Source: a virus. From it: a DNA stretch of 20,367 bases. Below the pieces are notes generated by a model. The model was not told where the DNA came from. It searched no databases and was given only the letters and a program-made list of their open reading frames with translations. Within the stretch, counting starts at the first letter, position 1. Every line of letters begins with the position of its first letter. The translations under genes were made by a program, and so were the position numbers. Below are positions 1-6,215 of this stretch, one piece after another. Location: IMG/VR virus record IMGVR_UViG_3300042292_000125, positions 1 to 20,367 of that record. One strand, 5' to 3'.

Positions 1-26
1 TATGAACGCACGATCATGCCAATACT

Positions 27-57
27 ATGTCAGCATCGAAAAGGCAACTGCTGACAT
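27..57. repeat. Perfect 9-bp inverted repeat (hairpin)
   Basis: ATGTCAGCA (27-35) and its exact reverse complement TGCTGACAT (49-57) are separated by 13 nt. The transcript would fold into a stable 9-bp hairpin upstream of the SleB gene. It lacks a clean downstream T-tract (CGATTCTTAA follows), so a classical rho-independent terminator for a gene to the left is only a weak possibility. An mRNA 3'-end stabiliser or a protein-binding site are alternatives. Confidence 0.5.
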
Positions 58-108
58 CGATTCTTAAGGCCGACAACCTAAAGACAAAACTAAACAGGAG
101 GAAACGCT

Positions 109-645
109 ATGCGAACGATCTCACGATTGTTTCACAGAAATTTACTAACCTGGGCAAACCTGTCCATTGTTGTAATAGCAGTAACGGTAACATCACCTGC
201 ACACGCAAGTGAAGAAATAAACGCATCAACGCAACGACAATTAACGTGTCTAGCACAAAACATTTACCATGAAGCCGGTAGTGAAAGTTTTAACGGCAAA
301 GTAGCAGTAGCTCAAGTAACAGTTAATAGAGCTAACAATGGTAAATTCCCATCAACCATATGCGGGGTTGTACATCAAAAAACTCAAATAGCAGACCGGA
401 CTATATGTCAGTTCTCATGGGTTTGTGATCCAGTGGCAAAAGGTCGACGAATATATTCGAAAGCCTGGCAAGAAAGTCGAGAAATTGCACGTAGGGTATT
501 ACTCGACGGACTTAGATTGGAATCACTAGGCACTGAAGCATTGTATTTTCATAATGCTCGAGTACGTCCAAATTGGGGTCTTGAACGAATAGATCGTATC
601 GGCGGACATACATTCTACAGCGGTGATAAAGTCGCTGCAAAATAG
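109..645 (+). CDS. SleB/CwlJ-family cell-wall hydrolase, secreted
   Basis: Probable peptidoglycan hydrolase (Hydrolase_2 / SleB-like fold), acting on the host wall at lysis or during infection. The 178-aa protein begins with a basic segment and a hydrophobic stretch (about residues 15-30) ending in an AHA-S type signal-peptidase site near residue 33, so periplasmic export is likely. The mature part carries the family hallmarks: CLAQNIYHEAGSES (about residues 46-59, with the conserved Glu of the YHEA motif), VAVAQVTVNR, and CQFSWVCD followed by a stretch ending in ALYFHN. A strong Shine-Dalgarno (AGGAGG, 97-102) fixes the ATG at 109. It stands alone, and the next promoter starts right after its stop. 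Homologues are common in marine T4-like phages. The role as lysin versus spanin-like accessory is inferred. Confidence 0.87.
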   Translation: MRTISRLFHRNLLTWANLSIVVIAVTVTSPAHASEEINASTQRQLTCLAQNIYHEAGSESFNGKVAVAQVTVNRANNGKFPSTICGVVHQKTQIADRTICQFSWVCDPVAKGRRIYSKAWQESREIARRVLLDGLRLESLGTEALYFHNARVRPNWGLERIDRIGGHTFYSGDKVAAK

Positions 646-648
646 TCC

Positions 649-677
649 TTGACACCTTCACTAAATTCATGTATACT
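649..677 (+). promoter_or_regulatory. Sigma70-type early promoter P1
   Basis: TTGACA (649-654), a 17-bp spacer and TATACT (672-677) form a near-consensus host sigma70 promoter. It begins 3 nt after the stop of the hydrolase gene and points at the small gene at 751. The predicted transcription start is near 684. It is embedded in a perfect inverted repeat (separate entry). Confidence 0.85.
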
Positions 678-693
678 ATGTTTTTAGTGAAGG
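655..693. promoter_or_regulatory. Operator-like 11-bp inverted repeat across promoter P1
   Basis: CCTTCACTAAA (655-665) and its exact reverse complement TTTAGTGAAGG (683-693) flank the -10 box symmetrically (centre near 674). One arm fills the promoter spacer and the other covers the predicted transcription start. The half-site centres are 28 bp apart, close to integral helical turns, which suits a dimeric repressor. A related direct repeat, ACTAAAT(AT)TCATGTA, occurs at 660-673 and 696-711. The geometry is seen in the sequence; regulator binding is inferred. Confidence 0.6.
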
Positions 694-750
694 ATACTAA
701 ATATTCATGTAGCGACACAATTGCTATATAATTTAACTAAAGGACATACA

Positions 751-885
751 ATGTCAGATACTACAGACGCATTACCAATCCAACCATTACAAGAACAAAC
801 AACTCCAACTATTCCAAATGTCTGCCAAACTGGTGACAAAGAGTGTATAGCACGATTAATTCAAGCATTTTCGGATTGCGATTAA
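751..885 (+). CDS. Small unknown early protein (44 aa)
   Basis: A short reading frame immediately downstream of promoter P1, starting with ATG after AAAGGA (738-743). The product is 44 aa, begins MSDTTDALPIQPLQEQ, is rich in Gln, Thr and Pro in its first half, and has three Cys residues (about residues 26, 33 and 43) in the second half. The Cys spacing does not form a recognisable zinc knuckle. I do not recognise a family. Position directly behind a strong early promoter with an operator-like palindrome suggests a regulated early gene; a host-takeover peptide is only a guess. Support is the Shine-Dalgarno, the promoter, and the next promoter beginning just after the stop. Confidence 0.55.
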   Translation: MSDTTDALPIQPLQEQTTPTIPNVCQTGDKECIARLIQAFSDCD

Positions 886-892
886 ATAACGG

Positions 893-921
893 TTGACAAC
901 CCAACCAAAATAGCGTATAAT
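893..921 (+). promoter_or_regulatory. Sigma70-type early promoter P2
   Basis: Consensus TTGACA (893-898), 17-bp spacer, consensus TATAAT (916-921), located between the 44-aa gene and the gene at 954. The predicted start near 928 leaves a leader of about 26 nt containing AAGGAG. Confidence 0.88.
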
Positions 922-953
922 AGCACTTGTTTAGTTAATAAGGAGTGCGAATT

Positions 954-1163
954 ATGAGCTATGTAGTTTTCCAAAATGGTAAAGAATATGGCCCACGCAA
1001 GGGCTTAGAAGGTCCATTCCATTATCCAAACGGTCGTGTATTGTACTACGATGCACCCGCAGGCGAGTATTATGATCCCACAAGCGATTTTTACGTACCC
1101 AACGATGAAGTAGCAGAACTCCAACAATCAATCTTTACAAAGTTGAGTGCAGGATGTCCTTAG
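954..1163 (+). CDS. Small unknown early protein, Tyr/Pro-rich (69 aa)
   Basis: Start ATG at 954 is chosen because AAGGAG (940-945) sits 8 nt upstream; a GTG at 945 would lie inside that Shine-Dalgarno. The 69-aa product is rich in Tyr, Gly, Pro and Asp, with successive turns such as GPFHYPNGRV, YYDAPAGEYYDP and DFYVPNDE, which suggests a small beta-rich domain, and ends in a short helix. I do not recognise the family. It is driven by promoter P2 and its last 10 nt overlap the next gene, so the two are probably translationally coupled. Confidence 0.7.
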   Translation: MSYVVFQNGKEYGPRKGLEGPFHYPNGRVLYYDAPAGEYYDPTSDFYVPNDEVAELQQSIFTKLSAGCP

Positions 1164-1381
1164 AAGTTATTCGTGAAGTAACAGAGTGGAAGGTAGACTA
1201 TCGCCAGCCAAACCATGTTTACCTAATGAGTGGTGAACGGGTCATTGGTTATCAAAAATGGGGCGAAGGTCTTCCTATCTACTTCAATCACAAGGCCAAG
1301 TTTGACAAGCGTGGTCGCAAGTTTGAGAAGATTGCACTCAAAGATAGTCCATTTAAAACGGTTGACATTTTGGTAAAATGA
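1154..1381 (+). CDS. Small basic unknown early protein (75 aa)
   Basis: ATG at 1154 lies within the end of the preceding gene (10-nt overlap), typical of coupled phage genes. The 75-aa product (MSLEVIREVTEWKVDYRQ...) is rich in Lys, Arg and aromatics, with a GERVIGYQKWGEG turn and a basic KFDKRGRKFEKIALK stretch, so nucleic-acid binding is possible. The family is unrecognised. The -35 box of promoter P3 lies inside its final codons (1362-1367), and its TGA stop (1379-1381) falls within the P3 spacer, so the gene end and the next promoter are interlocked. Confidence 0.68.
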   Translation: MSLEVIREVTEWKVDYRQPNHVYLMSGERVIGYQKWGEGLPIYFNHKAKFDKRGRKFEKIALKDSPFKTVDILVK

Positions 1382-1390
1382 CTGTATAAT
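1362..1390 (+). promoter_or_regulatory. Sigma70-type early promoter P3
   Basis: TTGACA (1362-1367), 17-bp spacer, TATAAT (1385-1390). The -35 box lies in the 3' end of the gene at 1154. It drives the gene at 1423, with a leader of about 25 nt that includes CGGAGC. Confidence 0.88.
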
Positions 1391-1422
1391 GCTATACATA
1401 CACTAACAACACGGAGCAACTA

Positions 1423-1710
1423 ATGAAAAATCTAGCACAATACATTGAACAAAAAAATGCTTGGGCACGTATTTTCAATAATGTAACCTACGATGTTAAT
1501 AACTTATCAGAACGTGATTGTCAAAATTTGTATGATAGTTTAGACAATGATTTAAGCCCAGAGAACTTAACCTGCGATGGTGAACGTAGCGGCGTACAAG
1601 TTCGTCAATTTGCACGTTTTTATAACGCCGCAGCCAAAGAGTTAGTCACAATAATTCGTGCTAACAACTACACAATTCCATACTCAGATTTTCGCCAACT
1701 TAATTACTAA
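1423..1710 (+). CDS. Unknown early protein (95 aa)
   Basis: ATG at 1423 follows CGGAGC (Shine-Dalgarno at 1412-1417) and promoter P3. The 95-aa product is soluble, mixed charge and probably mostly helical, with motifs such as LSERDCQNLYDSLDNDL, VQVRQFARFYNAAAKEL and a C-terminal IPYSDFRQLNY. It has two Cys (about residues 35 and 52). I do not recognise a family. It forms a one-gene unit between two consensus promoters, the classic arrangement of phage early host-takeover genes. That role is inferred from position only. Confidence 0.72.
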   Translation: MKNLAQYIEQKNAWARIFNNVTYDVNNLSERDCQNLYDSLDNDLSPENLTCDGERSGVQVRQFARFYNAAAKELVTIIRANNYTIPYSDFRQLNY

Positions 1711-1715
1711 AGTAG

Positions 1716-1744
1716 TTGACAAGCACACGCAGAGGTGCTATAAT
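1716..1744 (+). promoter_or_regulatory. Sigma70-type early promoter P4
   Basis: TTGACA (1716-1721), 17-bp spacer, TATAAT (1739-1744), immediately after the stop of the gene at 1423 and upstream of the AAA+ ATPase gene. Predicted start near 1751. Confidence 0.88.
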
Positions 1745-1779
1745 TACGAATACTTAGAAAACAACAAAAGGAGCAATAA

Positions 1780-2805
1780 ATGACTGGTTTTGTTAAAATT
1801 AAAAATGGTAGTTATAGAAATACTGAAATTAAAAACGAAGTATTTCCACTTGTAAAACATTATACTGTTGGTGCTAAAGGCGGTTTTATTACTGTTGATG
1901 GTACAGGGCAGTTTGGTAAAGATAAAATTAGAGTATTAGTAGAAAGTCCTACAGACATTGAGTTTGTACACGCTGATGAGTATACAGGTGTAGTGGCTAC
2001 TAAAGAAGTAGACGCAACTAGCAAACAGTCAGACGAAGAACGTATTGCTGATATTGGCTTGCGTTTTGAAATGCTTGACGAAATGACTAAGGCAGTATTG
2101 AACGGTGATATACGTGCGATGATTGTAAGTGGTCCTCCGGGTGTGGGTAAAAGCTACACAGTGGAAGCACAAATTGACAAAGCAAACTTATTCCAAAACA
2201 TTGCTAACGCAAAACCTAAACACACTGTGGTTAAAGGTAGTGCTAGTGCTATTGGTTTGTACAAGGTATTGTACGAGTACAGTGATGCTAACAGCGTTAT
2301 TGTATTTGATGACTGTGATAGCATTTTGTTTGATGATGTTAGTTTGAACTTGCTTAAAGGTGCGTTAGACAGTGGCAAGTCACGTAAAATTAGCTGGTTA
2401 AGTGAGTCACGTGTGCTAAAACAAGAAGACATTCCTAACAGTTTTCAATTTAAAGGCAGTGTAATTTTTATTACTAACTTAAAATTTGATGCAGTTAAGT
2501 CACAACGTTTGAAAGATCACTTAGAAGCATTACAGTCACGCTGTCACTATTTAGATTTGACATTAGATACAATGCGTGATAAAGTATTGCGTATCAGACA
2601 GATTGCTAAACAAGGTGAGATGTTTAGTGACTTGGGCATTAGCGAAGTAGGACAAGATGTTATTATTGACTTTTTGGATGCTAACAAAAACAAAATGCGT
2701 GAAATGAGTTTACGTATGGCAATTAAAGTAGCACAGCTATACAAGAGTTTTCCTAACACTTGGGAAAGCATGGCTAAGACTACGTGCATGCGAGTTACTG
2801 CGTAA
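1780..2805 (+). CDS. AAA+ ATPase
   Basis: Probable AAA+ ATPase of 341 aa. Walker A is GPPGVGKS (about residues 119-126), Walker B is VIVFDDCD (about 173-180), and a sensor-1-like FITN lies near residue 230. An arginine-rich segment (QSRCHYLDL) follows and a helical lid-like C-terminus ends the protein. The first 85 or so residues form a beta-rich N-domain containing GGFITVDGTGQFG, probably a substrate- or partner-binding module. AAGGAG (1770-1775) precedes the ATG and promoter P4 drives it. Related ATPases occur in marine T4-like phages with no settled function; candidates include remodelling host or phage complexes early in infection. It is not gp44 (clamp loader) or gp41 by motif pattern. 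Confidence 0.82.
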   Translation: MTGFVKIKNGSYRNTEIKNEVFPLVKHYTVGAKGGFITVDGTGQFGKDKIRVLVESPTDIEFVHADEYTGVVATKEVDATSKQSDEERIADIGLRFEMLDEMTKAVLNGDIRAMIVSGPPGVGKSYTVEAQIDKANLFQNIANAKPKHTVVKGSASAIGLYKVLYEYSDANSVIVFDDCDSILFDDVSLNLLKGALDSGKSRKISWLSESRVLKQEDIPNSFQFKGSVIFITNLKFDAVKSQRLKDHLEALQSRCHYLDLTLDTMRDKVLRIRQIAKQGEMFSDLGISEVGQDVIIDFLDANKNKMREMSLRMAIKVAQLYKSFPNTWESMAKTTCMRVTA

Positions 2806-2877
2806 ACGATTTACAACGGTTGCCGTGATTGCGGGCCATAATATTTGCGGCAATACTAAAGTTTGAGGCATAATGAA

Positions 2878-3009
2878 ATGAAATTATTATTAGCAATGAT
2901 TTATAATTTAATCCTACTAGGAGGTACCGTTTACCTAGTAGGTTGGCAGGGTTGGAGTGCTTGGTGGTTCCTACTTACCGTAATACTTTTAGCTAGCGGT
3001 AAAGACTAA
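2878..3009 (+). CDS. Tiny Trp-rich membrane protein (43 aa)
   Basis: A 43-aa frame starting at ATG 2878 after GAGG (2865-2868). The product is almost entirely hydrophobic: a first membrane segment (about residues 3-16), a GWQGWSAWW interfacial turn, a second segment (about 29-39), and a short GKD tail. An ATG at 2873 in another frame stops after two codons. It is the first of three consecutive small membrane-type genes with good Shine-Dalgarno sequences. Function unknown; superinfection exclusion, membrane modulation or holin-like roles are possible but unproven. Confidence 0.6.
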   Translation: MKLLLAMIYNLILLGGTVYLVGWQGWSAWWFLLTVILLASGKD

Positions 3010-3020
3010 GGAGATTTAAT

Positions 3021-3164
3021 ATGGAATGGCAATATTGGTTAAGCGTGGTTTGGTTTGTGTTTATTGGTTATTGTTTTGGTCGTGCGCATGAATCTTGGGT
3101 CCGTTACGATGAAGCTGTAGATAAACTAAAAAAATTATCTGAAAAATTAGCTAACAAGGAGTAG
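3021..3164 (+). CDS. Small single-pass membrane protein (47 aa)
   Basis: ATG at 3021 follows AAGGAG (3008-3013) that overlaps the previous stop. The 47-aa product begins MEWQYWLSVVWFVFIGYCFG, one membrane segment, followed by a charged amphipathic helix ending KLKKLSEKLANKE. It is probably anchored with a cytoplasmic C-terminal helix. Its final codons (AAGGAG, 3156-3161) serve as the Shine-Dalgarno of the next gene, so the two are coupled. Family not recognised. Confidence 0.65.
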   Translation: MEWQYWLSVVWFVFIGYCFGRAHESWVRYDEAVDKLKKLSEKLANKE

Positions 3165-3167
3165 TAT

Positions 3168-3338
3168 ATGTGGAATAAAATTCGTTTTTGGTTGCATGAA
3201 AATGATCGACAACTAACATGGTTCTTCATTGGTTTATTTGTTATGTGTTTCTTTGTGGATATGGGTAAACAAAACTATCCGGGCGCAGTATTGGATGCTT
3301 TCATTGTAGGAATAAATTATATCCTCCGTCCTCGGTAG
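3168..3338 (+). CDS. Small membrane protein (56 aa)
   Basis: ATG at 3168 sits 6 nt after AAGGAG at the end of the preceding gene. The 56-aa product has a basic, aromatic N-terminus (MWNKIRFWLHENDRQ), one hydrophobic segment (about residues 18-31: WFFIGLFVMCFFVD), and a second moderately hydrophobic stretch near the C-terminus ending YILRPR. It is the last of the three-gene membrane cassette before fhs. Function unknown. Confidence 0.65.
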   Translation: MWNKIRFWLHENDRQLTWFFIGLFVMCFFVDMGKQNYPGAVLDAFIVGINYILRPR

Positions 3339-3356
3339 CATTAAATAGTAGTATCA

Positions 3357-4976
3357 ATGAAAACAGACATTCAAATCAACCAATCGGCCAACTTACTACC
3401 TATTACAGACGTTGCTAATTCCATCGATGTATGGAATGAACAATTGGAAGTATACGGCAGTAAGAAAGCCAAACTAAACATAGAAGCACTTGCTGACCGT
3501 CCTGGTCGAGATAGCAGGTTAATCTTAGTAACAGCGATAACACCAACACCTGCTGGTGAAGGTAAAACTACCACAACTATTGGCCTAGCAGATGGCTTAC
3601 GTAAGTTAAACCACAAGTCAATTGTATGTTTACGTGAACCTGCGCTAGGTCCAGTGTTTGGTATGAAAGGTGGAGCCACAGGTGGCGGCTATGCACAAGT
3701 AGCACCAATGGAAGACATTAACCTACACTTTACAGGTGACTTCCACGCTATTGCCTGTGCTCATAATTTACTAAGCTCAATGATAGACAATCACTTACAT
3801 TGGGGCAATGAATTAAACTTAGACACTAACAAGATCGTTTGGCGTCGTGTAAGTGAAATGAATGACCGTAGCCTGCGCAGTACTGTGGTGGGACTAGGTG
3901 CGCATAATAGTGTTACCCGTGAAGAAGGATTTGACATTGTGGTAGCAAGTGAAGTAATGGCTATCCTATGTCTAGCAGAAGACTTTAAAGACTTAAAGCG
4001 TCGGTTGGGAAAGATCACAGTGGGTTATACTCGTGATAATAAACCTGTTACAGCTAAGGACTTAAAAGCACATGGTGCTATGGCTGCACTATTAAAAGAC
4101 GCAGTTAAACCTAACCTAGTGCAGACCTTAGAAGGTACTCCTGCACTTGTACACGGTGGTCCATTTGCCAACATAGCACATGGATGTAACAGTGTTATTG
4201 CTACTAAGCTGGCAATGAAGTTAGCTGACTATGTGGTAACAGAAGCAGGCTTTGGTGCTGACCTAGGTGCTGAGAAGTTTATTAACATTAAGTGCCGTAA
4301 AAGCGGTCTACGGCCTGATGTAGTAGTGCTGGTAGCCACTATCAGAGCAATTAAGTATCAAGGTAATTATACCAACTTAGATAGGCATATTACTAACATT
4401 AAGACGCAGTATAACCTGCCTTGTGTAGTTGCTATTAATCGTTTTAAAGATGACACTGATCGAGAGATTTCAGACTTAATAGCCTACATCAGTAACACAT
4501 TTGACATTGAAGCAGTAGAGTGTACACACTTTGCCGAAGGCGGCGATGGAGCAGAGGAATTGGCACACGAAGTTATTATGGCAATTGATCAAAGTGTTCA
4601 GGCAATGGAGTTGACATATCGAGATGAAGATACATTATTATCTAAACTAAACAAAGTAGCTACACGGATATATAATGCATCGGGAATTAATATGGATGCT
4701 AAAGTATCAGCACACTTATATGAACTACAAAAGGACTACGGACACTATCCCGTTTGTATTGCTAAAACACAAAGTAGTTTCAGTGATGATCCCGCTAACA
4801 AATTAGCCGCAACATCTAAACATGTCTTAACAGTACGTGAGTTAAAACTGTGTACAGGTGCAGAATACATCGTAGCAGTCTGCGGTAACATTATGACCAT
4901 GCCAGGCTTGCCAGCACGGCCAAACGCAGAAAAGATCTCAATTGGTAAGGATGGTCGTATAGAAGGATTAGATTAG
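3357..4976 (+). CDS. fhs: Formate-tetrahydrofolate ligase (auxiliary metabolic gene)
   Basis: ATP-dependent ligation of formate to tetrahydrofolate, giving 10-formyl-THF for purine synthesis and formyl-Met-tRNA. The 539-aa protein is collinear with bacterial Fhs: N-terminal LLPITDVA, phosphate loop TPAGEGKTT (about residues 63-71), [56 protein letters not shown]-terminal [11 protein letters not shown] and [13 protein letters not shown]. Two oddities stand out. The loop that normally follows the ALKxHGG motif is missing (about 20 residues), which accounts for the length below the usual ~556. The usual Trp in the HWAxGG/VWAKGG motif is Phe392 (HFAEGGDG). The Shine-Dalgarno is poor (AGTAGTATCA). 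Arg codons are CGT-rich like neighbouring phage genes, suggesting long residence. It lies between phage genes, so it is an acquired metabolic gene, apparently intact. Confidence 0.95.
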   Translation: MKTDIQINQSANLLPITDVANSIDVWNEQLEVYGSKKAKLNIEALADRPGRDSRLILVTAITPTPAGEGKTTTTIGLADGLRKLNHKSIVCLREPALGPVFGMKGGATGGGYAQVAPMEDINLHFTGDFHAIACAHNLLSSMIDNHLHWGNELNLDTNKIVWRRVSEMNDRSLRSTVVGLGAHNSVTREEGFDIVVASEVMAILCLAEDFKDLKRRLGKITVGYTRDNKPVTAKDLKAHGAMAALLKDAVKPNLVQTLEGTPALVHGGPFANIAHGCNSVIATKLAMKLADYVVTEAGFGADLGAEKFINIKCRKSGLRPDVVVLVATIRAIKYQGNYTNLDRHITNIKTQYNLPCVVAINRFKDDTDREISDLIAYISNTFDIEAVECTHFAEGGDGAEELAHEVIMAIDQSVQAMELTYRDEDTLLSKLNKVATRIYNASGINMDAKVSAHLYELQKDYGHYPVCIAKTQSSFSDDPANKLAATSKHVLTVRELKLCTGAEYIVAVCGNIMTMPGLPARPNAEKISIGKDGRIEGLD

Positions 4977-4980
4977 TTTT

Positions 4981-5016
4981 ACGTTACACTGCACAGTCAT
5001 GCTCCTAGTGTAACGT
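4981..5016 (+). other. Perfect 10-bp hairpin downstream of fhs
   Basis: ACGTTACACT (4981-4990) and AGTGTAACGT (5007-5016) are exact reverse complements around a 16-nt loop, starting 4 nt after the fhs stop. It has no T-tract of its own and lies directly upstream of a rho-independent terminator. It may protect the fhs mRNA 3' end or assist termination. Confidence 0.65.
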
Positions 5017-5021
5017 CCTCC

Positions 5022-5055
5022 GAGCTCAATGTTTGATTACATTGAGCTTTTTTTT
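5022..5055 (+). terminator. Rho-independent terminator after fhs
   Basis: AGCTCAATG (5023-5031) pairs perfectly with CATTGAGCT (5040-5048) across an 8-nt loop, and eight consecutive T residues (5048-5055) follow. It closes the early/fhs transcription block just before the promoter of the gene at 5094. Confidence 0.9.
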
Positions 5056-5058
5056 AGG

Positions 5059-5087
5059 TTGATTTATTTAAATTAATCACGTATACT
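5059..5087 (+). promoter_or_regulatory. Sigma70-type promoter, apparently leaderless
   Basis: TTGATT (5059-5064), 17-bp spacer, TATACT (5082-5087). The ATG of the downstream gene begins at 5094, 7 nt after the -10 box, which is about where transcription should start. The mRNA is therefore predicted to lack a leader, and no Shine-Dalgarno is present. Confidence 0.7.
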
Positions 5088-5093
5088 AATACT

Positions 5094-6215
5094 ATGATAT
5101 CGTATACTCACATCGAAGACTATTTGGAAATACTAGGCGGCCATACTCCGGGTACCCTGGCAATTATTAATCCTCCTAATCCTCCTATTATTAGCCTTGC
5201 CCGCTATGATATTACAATCGTGGAAAGTATGAGCGCACATACCTATTGGGGCGGCGCTTTAACGGATAGACAAGCAGACCTTGCTGTAAGGTTAGTGCTG
5301 AAATATCGTAAACAGTTTGCTCGATTTAGTATCGATGTTGCTCCGGCAGAGATTCCACAGTTTCGTAAACCAGTACGAGTTGTCAACAGATCAAAACAGA
5401 TTTGGTTAGATGACGAACGAATCGGTGTACGCTTTCCCTACGACCTTCCTATGATTAAAGCCATACAAGAAGAACGCAATATAAGTCGTGGTAGTATGAA
5501 GTACAATCAAGAAGAAAAAGTTTGGTATTTGGCCATCACCGAATCTAATGTAAATTGGGCAGTGACTTGGGGTGAGATAAATCAATTTGAAATTGATCCA
5601 TTGGTACAAAACTTGTTCAACTTAATCATGGAGTGCGAAGCAACATCATACGAAATCAAATTAATACAGACAGCAGAAGGATATGCTATTACTAATGCCG
5701 CGGATAGTTTAATTGAATACATTAATACTCGGTTAGGTGGATTTGGTCCGGACAATGGGATAGCGTTAATTGATAATTCTGGTGTACTAGGATATACCTA
5801 CGATGATATGCTAACTCGTCCTGCACTGTTAGATATATTTGGCAGTAAACGCGATATACATTTACCTATGACGGCGGATGCCCTGGCATTTCTATTCTCA
5901 TACGCAGAATTAACCAATCGTTATCCTGTGTGCATTTATGATCCAACAATGTCATCAACAAATATAGACCTAAGTAGATTCACAGATGATGAAATTGTAC
6001 GTTTTGACCTTCGTGGTAAAACAAAGACTTGCGATTATAATATAGATTGTGTTAAAGTAGTATATGCGCATAAGATACCAGCAACGTGGAATTATTCAAT
6101 ACCATTGTTGGTATCCACTGTGGAAATGATGTATGGTGGCAAACGTATGGAATGGATTAACCAAGCTGAAAAGATAGCCTACTGTACCAATACCAAATTG
6201 AGAGAAACTGATTAA
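5094..6215 (+). CDS. Unknown protein next to UvsW with a HARP-like segment
   Basis: A 373-aa protein whose stop overlaps the uvsW start by 1 nt (TAATG), so the two are co-expressed. A basic segment LTDRQADLAVRLVLKYRKQ (about residues 62-80) precedes IGVRFPYDLPMIKAIQEE (about 109-126) and KYNQEEKVWYLAI. The pattern 'V/I-x-F-x-Y-[DN], hydrophobic-xx-IK, later K-x-W-x-hydrophobic' resembles the HARP substrate-recognition domain of SMARCAL1-type fork-remodelling enzymes. The C-terminal half (from about residue 170) shows no motif I recognise and no Walker A, so it is not itself a helicase. Inference: a DNA-structure-binding partner of UvsW. It could equally be an unrelated conserved marine-phage protein. 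Transcription appears leaderless. Confidence 0.7.
   Translation: MISYTHIEDYLEILGGHTPGTLAIINPPNPPIISLARYDITIVESMSAHTYWGGALTDRQADLAVRLVLKYRKQFARFSIDVAPAEIPQFRKPVRVVNRSKQIWLDDERIGVRFPYDLPMIKAIQEERNISRGSMKYNQEEKVWYLAITESNVNWAVTWGEINQFEIDPLVQNLFNLIMECEATSYEIKLIQTAEGYAITNAADSLIEYINTRLGGFGPDNGIALIDNSGVLGYTYDDMLTRPALLDIFGSKRDIHLPMTADALAFLFSYAELTNRYPVCIYDPTMSSTNIDLSRFTDDEIVRFDLRGKTKTCDYNIDCVKVVYAHKIPATWNYSIPLLVSTVEMMYGGKRMEWINQAEKIAYCTNTKLRETD

Noticed and set aside
27-212. 61-aa open frame on the + strand overlapping the lysin gene start
   Set aside because: It has no Shine-Dalgarno, starts inside a perfect inverted repeat, and overlaps the well-supported SleB gene in another frame.
512-718. 68-aa open frame on the minus strand over the lysin 3' end and promoter P1
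   Set aside because: Antisense to a clear gene and running through the P1 promoter and palindrome; no start signals.
2806-2877. Possible terminator or promoter between the AAA+ gene and the small membrane genes
   Set aside because: TTGCCG/CGGCAA can pair over a 22-nt loop but there is no T-tract, and TTTACA/CATAAT are 21 bp apart. Neither is convincing.
3371-4018. Two antisense open frames inside fhs
   Set aside because: Shadow frames of a strongly coding gene; compositionally odd and without Shine-Dalgarno sequences.
4611-4639. TTGACA inside fhs as a possible internal promoter
   Set aside because: The hexamer at the 17-bp position is ATTATT, not a credible -10 box; TTGACA here encodes ordinary residues.
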